Origin: Lachnospiraceae bacterium | GTDB taxonomy: Bacteria > Bacillota_A > Clostridia > Lachnospirales > Lachnospiraceae | DNA length: 10,302 nucleotides | NCBI GenBank assembly: GCA_017435025.1 | Contig: JAFSFU010000141.1 | Location: 1-10,302 of the forward strand | Reading direction: 5' to 3' | Shown here: positions 1-5,464 of the stretch, piece by piece | How the letters are laid out: each line of letters starts with the position of its first letter | Position numbering within the stretch: the first letter of the stretch is position 1 | Translations under genes and position numbers: made by a program | Notes under the pieces: model-generated | Told to the model about the DNA's origin: nothing | Seen by the model: only the letters and a program-made list of their open reading frames with translations | The model's database searches: none

Positions 1-547
1 CTGTGTTCAGAAAATCTGTACTCTTGAGCCCTGTTCGCAAATTGCGATCCATGGTAATACGCACATTCCCCGGTTCATACAAAAAGGCCTCGCGATCATA
101 GCAGACAATGGTTGTCGGGCGCAGCTGCTGTCCCTGCATCTTACTGTATAGCTCCACCAAAAGCGGTTCGTCGCTCTTCAGCAGAAAATTTAAATCTCCG
201 CGCAGAATCTGCTCCACCTGTGTTTTTGTTAACCGGGCGCTTCGCTTTGCACAAAGGCCATTGACCTTCATCTTTTTTTCCAGTCGTATAAACGACAGAT
301 CCGAATTATAGTAGCGAATGCGAAATTTCTCTCTCTGATTGACTCCATCCATTTTCTGGCGCAATGCTTTGTCATAAGGCGTATCAAAATACAGACTGCT
401 CACACGGTAAATACCGTGTGAGTCAGCATGTGCATCATGGGGGAACAATTTGCGAAGTCTCGAGGAAACCACCTGATCATCCATGCGATTGATCATATGT
501 TTCCACTCATGTCTAAAACGAATTGCGTTCTTTTCCTTAGTCATCAT
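1..547 (-). CDS. VTC-domain polyphosphate polymerase-like protein (partial, 3' end beyond left edge)
   Basis: The frame read leftward from 547 stays open to the window edge and gives about 182 residues matching the N-terminal half of the VTC (polyphosphate polymerase) domain. Visible motifs in order are FRHEWKHMIN near the N-terminus, SLYFDTPYDKA, REKFRIRYYN, LEKKMKVNGLCAKRS and, near the edge, YDREAFLYEPGNVRITMDRN. The many Lys/Arg residues on these strands are what lines the nucleotide/polyphosphate tunnel in characterised VTC proteins. The start is ATG 547 (or the next codon, ATG 544): FRHEWKHMIN is the usual first strand, so little is missing. The start lies inside the last codons of the upstream lipoprotein gene, an 11-nt overlap with only a weak GGTGA ribosome site, so translation is probably coupled and transcription should come from the promoter at 1408-1440. 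Family knowledge: bacterial VTC proteins often neighbour DUF4956 or CotH genes, which could lie beyond the edge. The substrate in vivo is inferred, not shown. Confidence 0.85.
   Translation of the reverse strand, partial: MMTKEKNAIRFRHEWKHMINRMDDQVVSSRLRKLFPHDAHADSHGIYRVSSLYFDTPYDKALRQKMDGVNQREKFRIRYYNSDLSFIRLEKKMKVNGLCAKRSARLTKTQVEQILRGDLNFLLKSDEPLLVELYSKMQGQQLRPTTIVCYDREAFLYEPGNVRITMDRNLRTGLKSTDFLNT
399..422. repeat. Near-perfect palindrome inside the VTC gene
   Basis: CTCACACGGTA and its exact reverse complement TACCGTGTGAG are separated by only two bases (AA). The site lies about 125-150 nt into the VTC coding sequence, where it encodes part of the segment leading into the SLYFDTP strand. 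It may be coincidental with codon choice, or a protein-binding or RNA-hairpin site. No function is assigned. Confidence 0.6.
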
Positions 548-1358
548 ACTCAGAGTCACCATCATCGTAATCAGATGCTCCGTCATCGTAATCGGATGCC
601 CCATCATCATAATCGGTCACTCCATCATTGTTTGGACCGTAGTCTGTGTCATCGTAATCCGTCACTCCGTCGTTGTTCGGGCCGTAGTCTGTGTCATCGT
701 AGTCCGTCACTCCGTCGTTGTTCGGGCCGTAGTCTGTGTCATCGTAATCCGTCACTCCGTCGTTGTTCGGGCCGTAGTCTGTATCATCGTAATCCGTCAC
801 TCCATCGTTGTTCGGGCCATAGTCTGTGTCATCGTAATCGGTAATACCGTATTCGCTTTCACCTTCCACGCTAACTGGGCTTGTCCACTTGTTTTCCTTT
901 ACGTTCTCACGAATTTCCTTTACCACTTCATCCAGAAATTCCTCGCTCGGAAGCTTGGATCCACGCTCGATCTCAATTACAATCTGACGTCCCTCTCCTT
1001 CAATCTCCTCTGTAAAATATCCGGCATCACCAATTTCTGTTACCAATTCTCCTACCACTTCGCGACAGCTCTTGCCTTCGAAATCTTTATAGCTCTCAAG
1101 AATCTTTTTTGCATCTTCATTTCTGGAGGAAACCTCTGTAACAAGACCTTCCTCATCATAGGTAATTGCAATTTCCGGATTAACCTTCAGACAAAGAATA
1201 CCTCCACCATTCAATCCATTCTTTTCCGCTTCTGTCGCAGCAGCAACTTTATCCGTCGCTCCTTTTGTTACATTGTTTGCGCATCCTGTCAAGCCGGATA
1301 CACAAAGGGAAGATACCGCTAATACGGCTAACATTGTTCTTACATAATTCTTTTTCAT
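537..1358 (-). CDS. Lipoprotein with RsgI-like ectodomain and acidic Asp-Tyr repeat tail
   Basis: The 273-residue product begins with a lipoprotein signal peptide: basic MKKNYVR, a hydrophobic core, and lipobox LTGC with the lipidated Cys at 26. It is therefore predicted to be anchored on the outer face of the membrane. Residues about 52-120 match the periplasmic middle domain of RsgI anti-sigma factors, with the pattern LKVNPEIAITYDEEG, a later N-x-D-A and a Gly-Tyr-Phe, closely parallel to the neighbouring RsgI. The Asn-Pro pair (60-61) is at the position where RsgI proteins are known to self-cleave. No cytoplasmic anti-sigma domain is present, so it cannot itself bind SigI. Residues 171-245 are five 15-residue repeats (GVTDYDDTDYGPNND type) and 246-273 four 7-residue units (GASDYDD type), ending DSEYDD. 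An AAGGAGA ribosome site precedes ATG 1358, and a sigma-I-like promoter lies upstream. Its role is unknown: a co-sensor, a decoy or a surface polymer-binding protein are all possible. Confidence 0.85.
   Translation of the reverse strand: MKKNYVRTMLAVLAVSSLCVSGLTGCANNVTKGATDKVAAATEAEKNGLNGGGILCLKVNPEIAITYDEEGLVTEVSSRNEDAKKILESYKDFEGKSCREVVGELVTEIGDAGYFTEEIEGEGRQIVIEIERGSKLPSEEFLDEVVKEIRENVKENKWTSPVSVEGESEYGITDYDDTDYGPNNDGVTDYDDTDYGPNNDGVTDYDDTDYGPNNDGVTDYDDTDYGPNNDGVTDYDDTDYGPNNDGVTDYDDGASDYDDGASDYDDGDSEYDD
540..623 (-). repeat. Four 21-bp tandem units at the 3' end of the lipoprotein gene
   Basis: Four in-frame 7-residue units (GVTDYDD, GASDYDD, GASDYDD, GDSEYDD) follow directly on the 45-bp array. 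The 15-residue unit looks like one of these 7-residue units plus TDYGPNND, so the longer repeat probably grew from the shorter one. Confidence 0.85.
624..848 (-). repeat. Five 45-bp tandem repeats in the lipoprotein gene
   Basis: Five consecutive in-frame 45-bp units encode residues 171-245 of the lipoprotein, each reading G-V/I-T-D-Y-D-D-T-D-Y-G-P-N-N-D. Copies differ only at a few mostly silent positions (for example TAC/TAT in Tyr codons), so they are recent or homogenised and could change number by slippage or recombination without breaking the frame. Confidence 0.9.
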
Positions 1359-1407
1359 AATTCTTTCTCCTTATTCTAGATGTATTATCTTTTGTTCCTT
1401 ATACTAT

Positions 1408-1440
1408 AGAATACGAGGACTCATTTCAAAAAACGGGGTC
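1408..1440 (-). promoter_or_regulatory. Sigma-I-type promoter for the lipoprotein and VTC genes
   Basis: On the minus strand GACCCCG (1434-1440) and CGTATTCT (1408-1415) are separated by exactly 18 nt. The same two boxes with the same spacing occur upstream of sigI. The ACCCC/CG-A pattern is the type reported for sigma-I promoters in Bacillus and Clostridium. The -35 starts 17 nt after the rsgI stop codon, and no terminator is visible between, so read-through from sigI-rsgI is also likely. The predicted transcript start gives a leader of roughly 40 nt. Confidence 0.8.
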
Positions 1441-1457
1441 ACATCAAATATTTTTAT

Positions 1458-2573
1458 TTAATCATCAAAATCGCTGTCATCTATATCCTCGTAGTCACGA
1501 TCGAACTCTTCCTCATAGTCGCTGGCCAACTCTTCCTCGTAATCACTGACTGATTCTTCCTCGTAATCACTGACTGATTCTTCCTCATAATCACTGACTG
1601 ATTCTTCCTCGTAATCACTGGCTGATTCTTCCCCGTAATCACTGGCTGGTTCTTCCCCGTAATCACTGGCTGATTCTTCCTCATACCAACTGTCGGCTTC
1701 TTCATAATCGCTATCCGATTCTTCATAGTCACTGGCCAACTCTTCCTCATAATCACTGGCTGACTCTTCCTCGTAATCACTGTACGACTCATTATACGGT
1801 GAATCTTCAAAATCATCCAACGGTATCACGATGGCTTCCACGGTTTCTCCATAGTCCGATTCATGATAAACCGCTGTCTCATGCACTTCAGACTCGCCTG
1901 GTAAGGAAATTTCCACTTGCTCATCCACTGGTTCCTCACGCATCCCTACCTCAATTGTTACAGATATTTTTTCAGTCAAGTATTCATCCAGATGTATTTT
2001 CAGTTCATTACCTTTGTCTGTAATCCACTGTTCATCTTCCGCTTCCAAATCTAAAAGAATCTGTCCTCCTTCATGCAAAAATCCCTGCTCAATTGCTCGA
2101 TCTACCAATTCATCCATAACCGGATCTAACTGTTTCTTCTTATAGGAATATCCCTCAACTAACTGTTCGCCATCATCATTTAGCCCATCAATATCAACAA
2201 CAACATTCTTTCGATTCACATCGATACGCACCTCTGGATTGATCGTCATATATACTGAACCGAATGTCTGCTGATTCAAGTGGAAGACAGATGTGACAGC
2301 CACTACCAAACATGCTGCCGCTGCTGCCAATCCGGCCATAATCTGTTTTGCTCTTCTTCCGGCAAAAACAATAATCTTACTTTCTTCTTTTTTTGAACAC
2401 TCTGGTTCCCAAGGCACAATCTCCAGAATCTCTGATTCAGGTTCTATCATTTCAACGATTTTCGTAACGGTCTGTCCAACTTCATACCGCAAATTGGCTG
2501 CTTTCAAAAATCTTCCATCTTCTGACAGTACGACCGCATAACTGGTATGACATTCCATAACTATATATTTCAA
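1458..2573 (-). CDS. rsgI: RsgI-type anti-sigma-I factor with acidic Tyr-repeat ectodomain
   Basis: This 371-residue single-pass membrane protein should hold SigI inactive on the cytoplasmic side and release it when the outside part is triggered. Residues 1-50 are the RsgI N-terminal anti-sigma domain (YIVMECHTSYAVVLSEDGRF). Residues about 77-98 form the membrane helix (IMAGLAAAAACLVVAVTSVF). Residues about 104-200 are the RsgI extracellular middle domain with Asn112-Pro113 in MTINPEVRIDVN, the known self-cleavage position in this family. Residues about 261-371 are a low-complexity tail of 8-residue units (SDYEEESA/SDYEEESV type) ending DSDFDD. Other RsgI proteins often carry carbohydrate-binding or protease modules there; none is present. 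The start is TTG 2573, overlapping the sigI stop as TTGA, with AGGGGG 9 nt upstream. The next ATG (2558) would cut into the first beta strand. It is co-transcribed and probably co-translated with sigI. Confidence 0.9.
   Translation of the reverse strand: MKYIVMECHTSYAVVLSEDGRFLKAANLRYEVGQTVTKIVEMIEPESEILEIVPWEPECSKKEESKIIVFAGRRAKQIMAGLAAAAACLVVAVTSVFHLNQQTFGSVYMTINPEVRIDVNRKNVVVDIDGLNDDGEQLVEGYSYKKKQLDPVMDELVDRAIEQGFLHEGGQILLDLEAEDEQWITDKGNELKIHLDEYLTEKISVTIEVGMREEPVDEQVEISLPGESEVHETAVYHESDYGETVEAIVIPLDDFEDSPYNESYSDYEEESASDYEEELASDYEESDSDYEEADSWYEEESASDYGEEPASDYGEESASDYEEESVSDYEEESVSDYEEESVSDYEEELASDYEEEFDRDYEDIDDSDFDD
1461..1781 (-). repeat. 24-bp tandem repeats encoding the RsgI acidic tail
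   Basis: About twelve in-frame, imperfect 24-bp units encode S-D-Y-E/G-E-E-S/L/P-A/V octapeptides (residues about 265-360), with two 7-residue units (SDYEESD, SDYEEAD) in the middle. Three central copies (SDYEEESV) are almost identical in DNA. The tail is then closed by a degenerate DRDYEDIDDSDFDD end. Confidence 0.88.
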
Positions 2574-3298
2574 ATCCGGGCGCCCCCTTTCTCTTTGAAT
2601 ACACGTTTCAAATGTCCTCGGATAATCTCATATCCATTTGTCTGTATCAGCAGCATAGCCAGCACATACTTTCGATGACGTTCCAATGTCTTTCTTTCCA
2701 CACCGGTTCCCTCTGTCAATTGTGCTAACGGCAATTTTTTTGTTTTCAGCAATTCATCCAAAATATATGGGTGTTCAATCGCATAATTGACCACTCGTCT
2801 GCACGCATCCAGCGTTCTTTCCTGTTTGGGGGAATGTTCTGCCACATCCGTCAAACAAACCCCAAAACCGGCCATAACTGCACTCAATTCTTCAATCTCC
2901 TGTCTTGTGGCATTTCGATTTGTTAACTCCTCAGCATGATCGTAATCGTCTGCCAAACGATCCTGTAATGTCAAACCATCCTCGTCATGTTCTTCATTCA
3001 GTGAGACATTCCCTTCATGTCTGGATTCCTTCCTTCGATAATCGATCAAACGACTTCGCATGATCATAGATGCATAGGCTAGAAATGCCCCACGCTCTTT
3101 TGTGTAGCCGCGAATCGCCTCATGAAATGCAATCATTCCTATACTAAATTCATCATCATAATCGGTGCATCCTCTCCCGATTATCTTTGACACTTCTGCT
3201 TTGATGAAGGGAATATAAGCTCTGATCAGATCATCTGCTTTCTGCATATCATGTTTTGCATCATACACTTGTTTTACAATCTGATGCTCTGTCTTCAT
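2570..3298 (-). CDS. sigI: RNA polymerase sigma factor SigI
   Basis: The 242-residue protein directs RNA polymerase to sigma-I promoters. Residues about 20-95 are sigma region 2, with DDLIRAYIPFIKAEVSKI, the core-binding helix DDEFSIGMIAFHEAIRGY and the -10-recognition/melting segment FLAYASMIMRSRLIDYRR. The acidic linker (100-125) is followed by the SigI-specific C-terminal domain, including YILDELLKTKKLPLAQLTEG and GVERKTLERHRKY, the helix-turn-helix that reads the -35 element. Length and domain order are normal for SigI. ATG 3298 is preceded by AAAGGAGGG at 3304-3312. The stop overlaps the rsgI start, the usual SigI/RsgI arrangement. The gene lies behind a promoter of the type SigI itself should recognise, implying positive autoregulation once RsgI releases it. 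In related bacteria SigI responds to heat or cell-wall stress, or to extracellular polysaccharide; the trigger here is unknown. Confidence 0.93.
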   Translation of the reverse strand: MKTEHQIVKQVYDAKHDMQKADDLIRAYIPFIKAEVSKIIGRGCTDYDDEFSIGMIAFHEAIRGYTKERGAFLAYASMIMRSRLIDYRRKESRHEGNVSLNEEHDEDGLTLQDRLADDYDHAEELTNRNATRQEIEELSAVMAGFGVCLTDVAEHSPKQERTLDACRRVVNYAIEHPYILDELLKTKKLPLAQLTEGTGVERKTLERHRKYVLAMLLIQTNGYEIIRGHLKRVFKEKGGARI

Positions 3299-3318
3299 AA
3301 TTTCCCTCCTTTATATAA

Positions 3319-3351
3319 AGAATACGCAGGCCTCTTCCTGAAATCGGGGTC
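3319..3351 (-). promoter_or_regulatory. Sigma-I-type autoregulatory promoter of sigI-rsgI
   Basis: On the minus strand GACCCCG (3345-3351), an 18-nt spacer and CGTATTCT (3319-3326) match the promoter at 1408-1440 base for base in both boxes. The expected start point falls at about 3312, so the ribosome site (3304-3312) sits almost at the RNA 5' end and the leader is only about 14 nt. I see no convincing second, housekeeping promoter in the AT-rich stretch 3352-3466. Confidence 0.8.
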
Positions 3352-3466
3352 TGCGCTGATATTTTTAAAAAAGTTCACGATCATATTCTAAAACACCAAA
3401 GTAAAATCCATTCTTTTGGCATGTAAATTCTCTGTAAAATAAAGGTAAAACTTTTTCCTCGTACAC

Positions 3467-3516
3467 AAAAAAAGAAACATGAACCAATGCAGGTTTATCT
3501 GCACTGTTCATGTTTC
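3467..3516 (-). terminator. Rho-independent terminator of the add / choline-binding protein unit
   Basis: An 11-bp outer stem (GAAACATGAAC at 3474-3484 pairing with GTTCATGTTTC at 3506-3516) encloses an inner TGCAG/CTGCA stem. Seven T residues follow on the minus strand (3467-3473). It lies 36 nt past the stop codon of the choline-binding protein gene and insulates it from sigI. Confidence 0.9.
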
Positions 3517-3552
3517 CAGTCAATAATTCCTATTTATTGTGTCAAATCTATC

Positions 3553-4326
3553 TTAATAATAGGTATCCAAAGAGTTCAAAATTGCTTCCATTCTCGCCTT
3601 ATCCCACTCACTCGCATATGCAAGACCGATATGCATGTAAATCGGAGTTCCTTCATATTCAAAACGACGAATGTAGAAATCGTCATGCATCTCACCCTTC
3701 TGGATACCGATCTTCATATACTCGCGTCCGTCATTCAGCAGAACTTTTCCGTAATCCTGTGTTGCGTATCCGCTTTCCCGGAATGCTTTGATACTTTCTG
3801 TCCGATACTGCTCTTCTGTCAGTTTAGCATCATCACTTCCATCGTATGCCACACGAACACTCGGCATCAGTGCCGCATTTCCATCAATCTGCGCATAAAA
3901 ATCATAAGAATTTTCCAGCAGATTTAAGACAGCATCATCGTAGAAATAGCTGCCTGCCGGAATGTACATTGCATAATCAGAAAGTGGATTGGAGAGAACC
4001 CAGTCATCCAGCATTGCTCCGTCTGAACCAAAGCGATAATGATATCCTTCAATGATCAAATCGGTATTCGCCGCCATTCCACCGCTCTCTACAAGATAAT
4101 AATACTTTCCATTGTCCTGGATCCAGCCGGTTTCCATATAGCCCGCTTCATCAAACCAATACCAGACATTGTCGATATGAGCCCACCCGTCCTTTGCGTA
4201 AGATCCATCGTCATTCTGATACCACCAGCCTACGTGATCCAGCTTCCATTCACCTGCATAGCTTGTCATTGCAAGTCCTGCTGTCATAGCCATTGCCATA
4301 CCTAATACTGCCAGTTTCTTTTTCAT
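3553..4326 (-). CDS. Secreted choline-binding-repeat (cell-wall-binding) protein
   Basis: The 257-residue product has a Sec signal peptide (MKKKLAVLGM, hydrophobic core, AMTSYA with likely cleavage after Ala24). Residues about 25-110 are aromatic-glycine choline-binding type repeats: GWWYQNDDGSYAKDGW, VWYWFDEAGYMETGW, KYYYLVESGGMAANT and a degenerate YHYRFGSDGAMLDDW. Such repeats bind choline or other teichoic/cell-wall decorations or glucans. The remaining C-terminal domain of about 145 residues is mixed alpha/beta in appearance, ending in a WDKARMEAILNSLDTYY helix, and I do not recognise it. Start ATG 4326 is chosen over the in-frame ATG 4347 because AAGGAGGAG (4331-4339) sits just before it and it begins the signal peptide. 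It follows add by 29 nt with no terminator, so the two are probably co-transcribed; no functional link to adenosine is evident. Confidence 0.85.
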   Translation of the reverse strand: MKKKLAVLGMAMAMTAGLAMTSYAGEWKLDHVGWWYQNDDGSYAKDGWAHIDNVWYWFDEAGYMETGWIQDNGKYYYLVESGGMAANTDLIIEGYHYRFGSDGAMLDDWVLSNPLSDYAMYIPAGSYFYDDAVLNLLENSYDFYAQIDGNAALMPSVRVAYDGSDDAKLTEEQYRTESIKAFRESGYATQDYGKVLLNDGREYMKIGIQKGEMHDDFYIRRFEYEGTPIYMHIGLAYASEWDKARMEAILNSLDTYY

Positions 4327-4355
4327 GTTGCTCCTCCTTGATGTCATTTTTAATT

Positions 4356-5354
4356 TTATAAAAATCCCATCTTCCTGCGAAGCGCATCCTTTGTCTCATT
4401 GCTGCAGAATGCCGCATCGATGGAATTCTCTGCACATTTCTTTAACTGCTCCATGGATACACCAAGTGCACGCATCTGCGCATACTCGTTATCCAGATCT
4501 GTCTTTACAAAAGTCATATTGTCGGTGTTTAGGGTTACTTTCACGCCTGCTGCCAGGAGATCACGAACCGGGTGAGCCGCGTAATTGCATTTCATGGAAG
4601 AAACATTGCCGCTGAGGCAAACCTCCAACGGAATCTGTTTCTCTACCACTTCCCGCAGCCATTCCGTGTTCTGCACACAGTTGATGCCATGACCAATTCT
4701 CCAGGCACCCATGGCAATCGCCATCGGAACATGGGATCCATCTCCCATTTCACCGGCATGGATCGTATACGGAATTTCCAGTTCTTTTGCCATCTCGAAT
4801 AACGGTGCATAGAGATTGAAATCACCATTATTTTCATAACCTGCCAGGTCCAGTGCAACCACACCCTGTCCGAGGAACTCTTTGGTCACGCGGATCGTCT
4901 CCACATTGGCGTCCCAGTTTACATGAGCATCCTCGCCTTTGTGCATCATACAGTTGATCAGACCAACTTCCACTTCCGGGAAATCTTTTTTCGCCTGCTC
5001 CATGCCGGAAAGAACGGCCTCCACAACCTCTTTCTGGCTCAGGCCCTCCAACATATGCTGCTGCGGTGCAAAGCGAATCTCTGCATAAAGCATCTCCTTT
5101 TCTGCCAGTGTTTCGATCAGATGATAGATGCTGGCTGCCAGATCTTCTCTTGTCTGCATGACCGCAATCGGGAAATCGAAGCGTTTCATTCGCTCCTCCC
5201 GGTTCTTAAACTCGGTTCGATGCATGATATCATAATACTCTTCGAATGTACAATCCGGAGCAACCACTCCACGTTTTTTCGCGGTTTCCCACGCCCATGT
5301 CAGATTCAAAGAACCATCTAAATGCAGATGCAAGTCTACTTTTGCGTATTTCAT
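4356..5354 (-). CDS. add: Adenosine deaminase
   Basis: The 332-residue cytoplasmic zinc enzyme converts adenosine (and deoxyadenosine) to inosine in purine salvage. The metal and catalytic residues of the family are in place: His9 and His11 in DLHLHLDGS, His199 and Glu202 in HAGEMGDG, His222 in RIGHG and zinc-ligand Asp278 in LNTDNMTF. The canonical second Asp of the TDD motif, which contacts the purine ring, is Asn279 here; I recall this TDN variant in several Gram-positive Add proteins, so it is probably a subclass trait, but substrate range could differ. Length is typical. GGAG lies 8 nt before ATG 5354. It is the first gene of an add/choline-binding-protein unit driven by the leftward promoter in the divergent region. 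An adenine deaminase or 6-aminodeoxyfutalosine deaminase role is less likely but not excluded. Confidence 0.88.
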   Translation of the reverse strand: MKYAKVDLHLHLDGSLNLTWAWETAKKRGVVAPDCTFEEYYDIMHRTEFKNREERMKRFDFPIAVMQTREDLAASIYHLIETLAEKEMLYAEIRFAPQQHMLEGLSQKEVVEAVLSGMEQAKKDFPEVEVGLINCMMHKGEDAHVNWDANVETIRVTKEFLGQGVVALDLAGYENNGDFNLYAPLFEMAKELEIPYTIHAGEMGDGSHVPMAIAMGAWRIGHGINCVQNTEWLREVVEKQIPLEVCLSGNVSSMKCNYAAHPVRDLLAAGVKVTLNTDNMTFVKTDLDNEYAQMRALGVSMEQLKKCAENSIDAAFCSNETKDALRRKMGFL

Positions 5355-5403
5355 TTTTCATTCTCCAATCCATATCAATCTATCTATGTTCTTCATTTTA
5401 TTC

Positions 5404-5432
5404 TCTGATTATAGCACATTTTGTGATATAAT
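5404..5432 (+). promoter_or_regulatory. Rightward extended -10 promoter for the aldo/keto reductase gene
   Basis: TGATATAAT (TATAAT at 5427-5432) is a perfect extended -10, with only a weak -35 candidate near 5404-5409. Transcription should begin near 5439, just after which an ATG occurs at 5444, but the strong ribosome site (5451-5456) points to TTG 5465 as the start. Confidence 0.65.
5408..5425 (-). promoter_or_regulatory. Leftward extended -10 promoter for add
   Basis: On the minus strand TGCTATAAT (TATAAT at 5408-5413, TG just upstream) is a perfect extended -10. No good -35 is seen 16-18 nt upstream, as is common with extended -10 sites. The predicted leader is about 45 nt. It overlaps the rightward promoter. 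Confidence 0.65.
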
Positions 5433-5464
5433 GCGCGTAAGGAATGAAAAAGGAGGACGAATCT

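Noticed and set aside
428..1322. Long plus-strand open frames (428-844 and 483-1322) opposite the lipoprotein gene
   Set aside because: They are antisense shadows of the acidic repeats: they read as His/Arg/Ser-rich or Val/Ile-rich periodic sequence, with no ribosome site or domain, and the minus-strand gene has lipobox, domain and promoter support.
1441..1457. Small AT hairpin after rsgI as a terminator
   Set aside because: Only about a 5-bp all-AT stem with no proper T-tract; too weak, so read-through into the lipoprotein gene is assumed possible.
540..1781. Possible CRISPR array or intergenic satellite
   Set aside because: The repeats are contiguous without unique spacers, have periods that are multiples of three and translate to clean repeat tails in the two minus-strand genes.
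5444..5464. ATG 5444 as the start of the aldo/keto reductase
   Set aside because: A purine-rich AAGGA abuts it with no spacing and it lies about 5 nt from the predicted transcript start, whereas TTG 5465 has AGGAGG at ideal distance and matches the family N-terminus.
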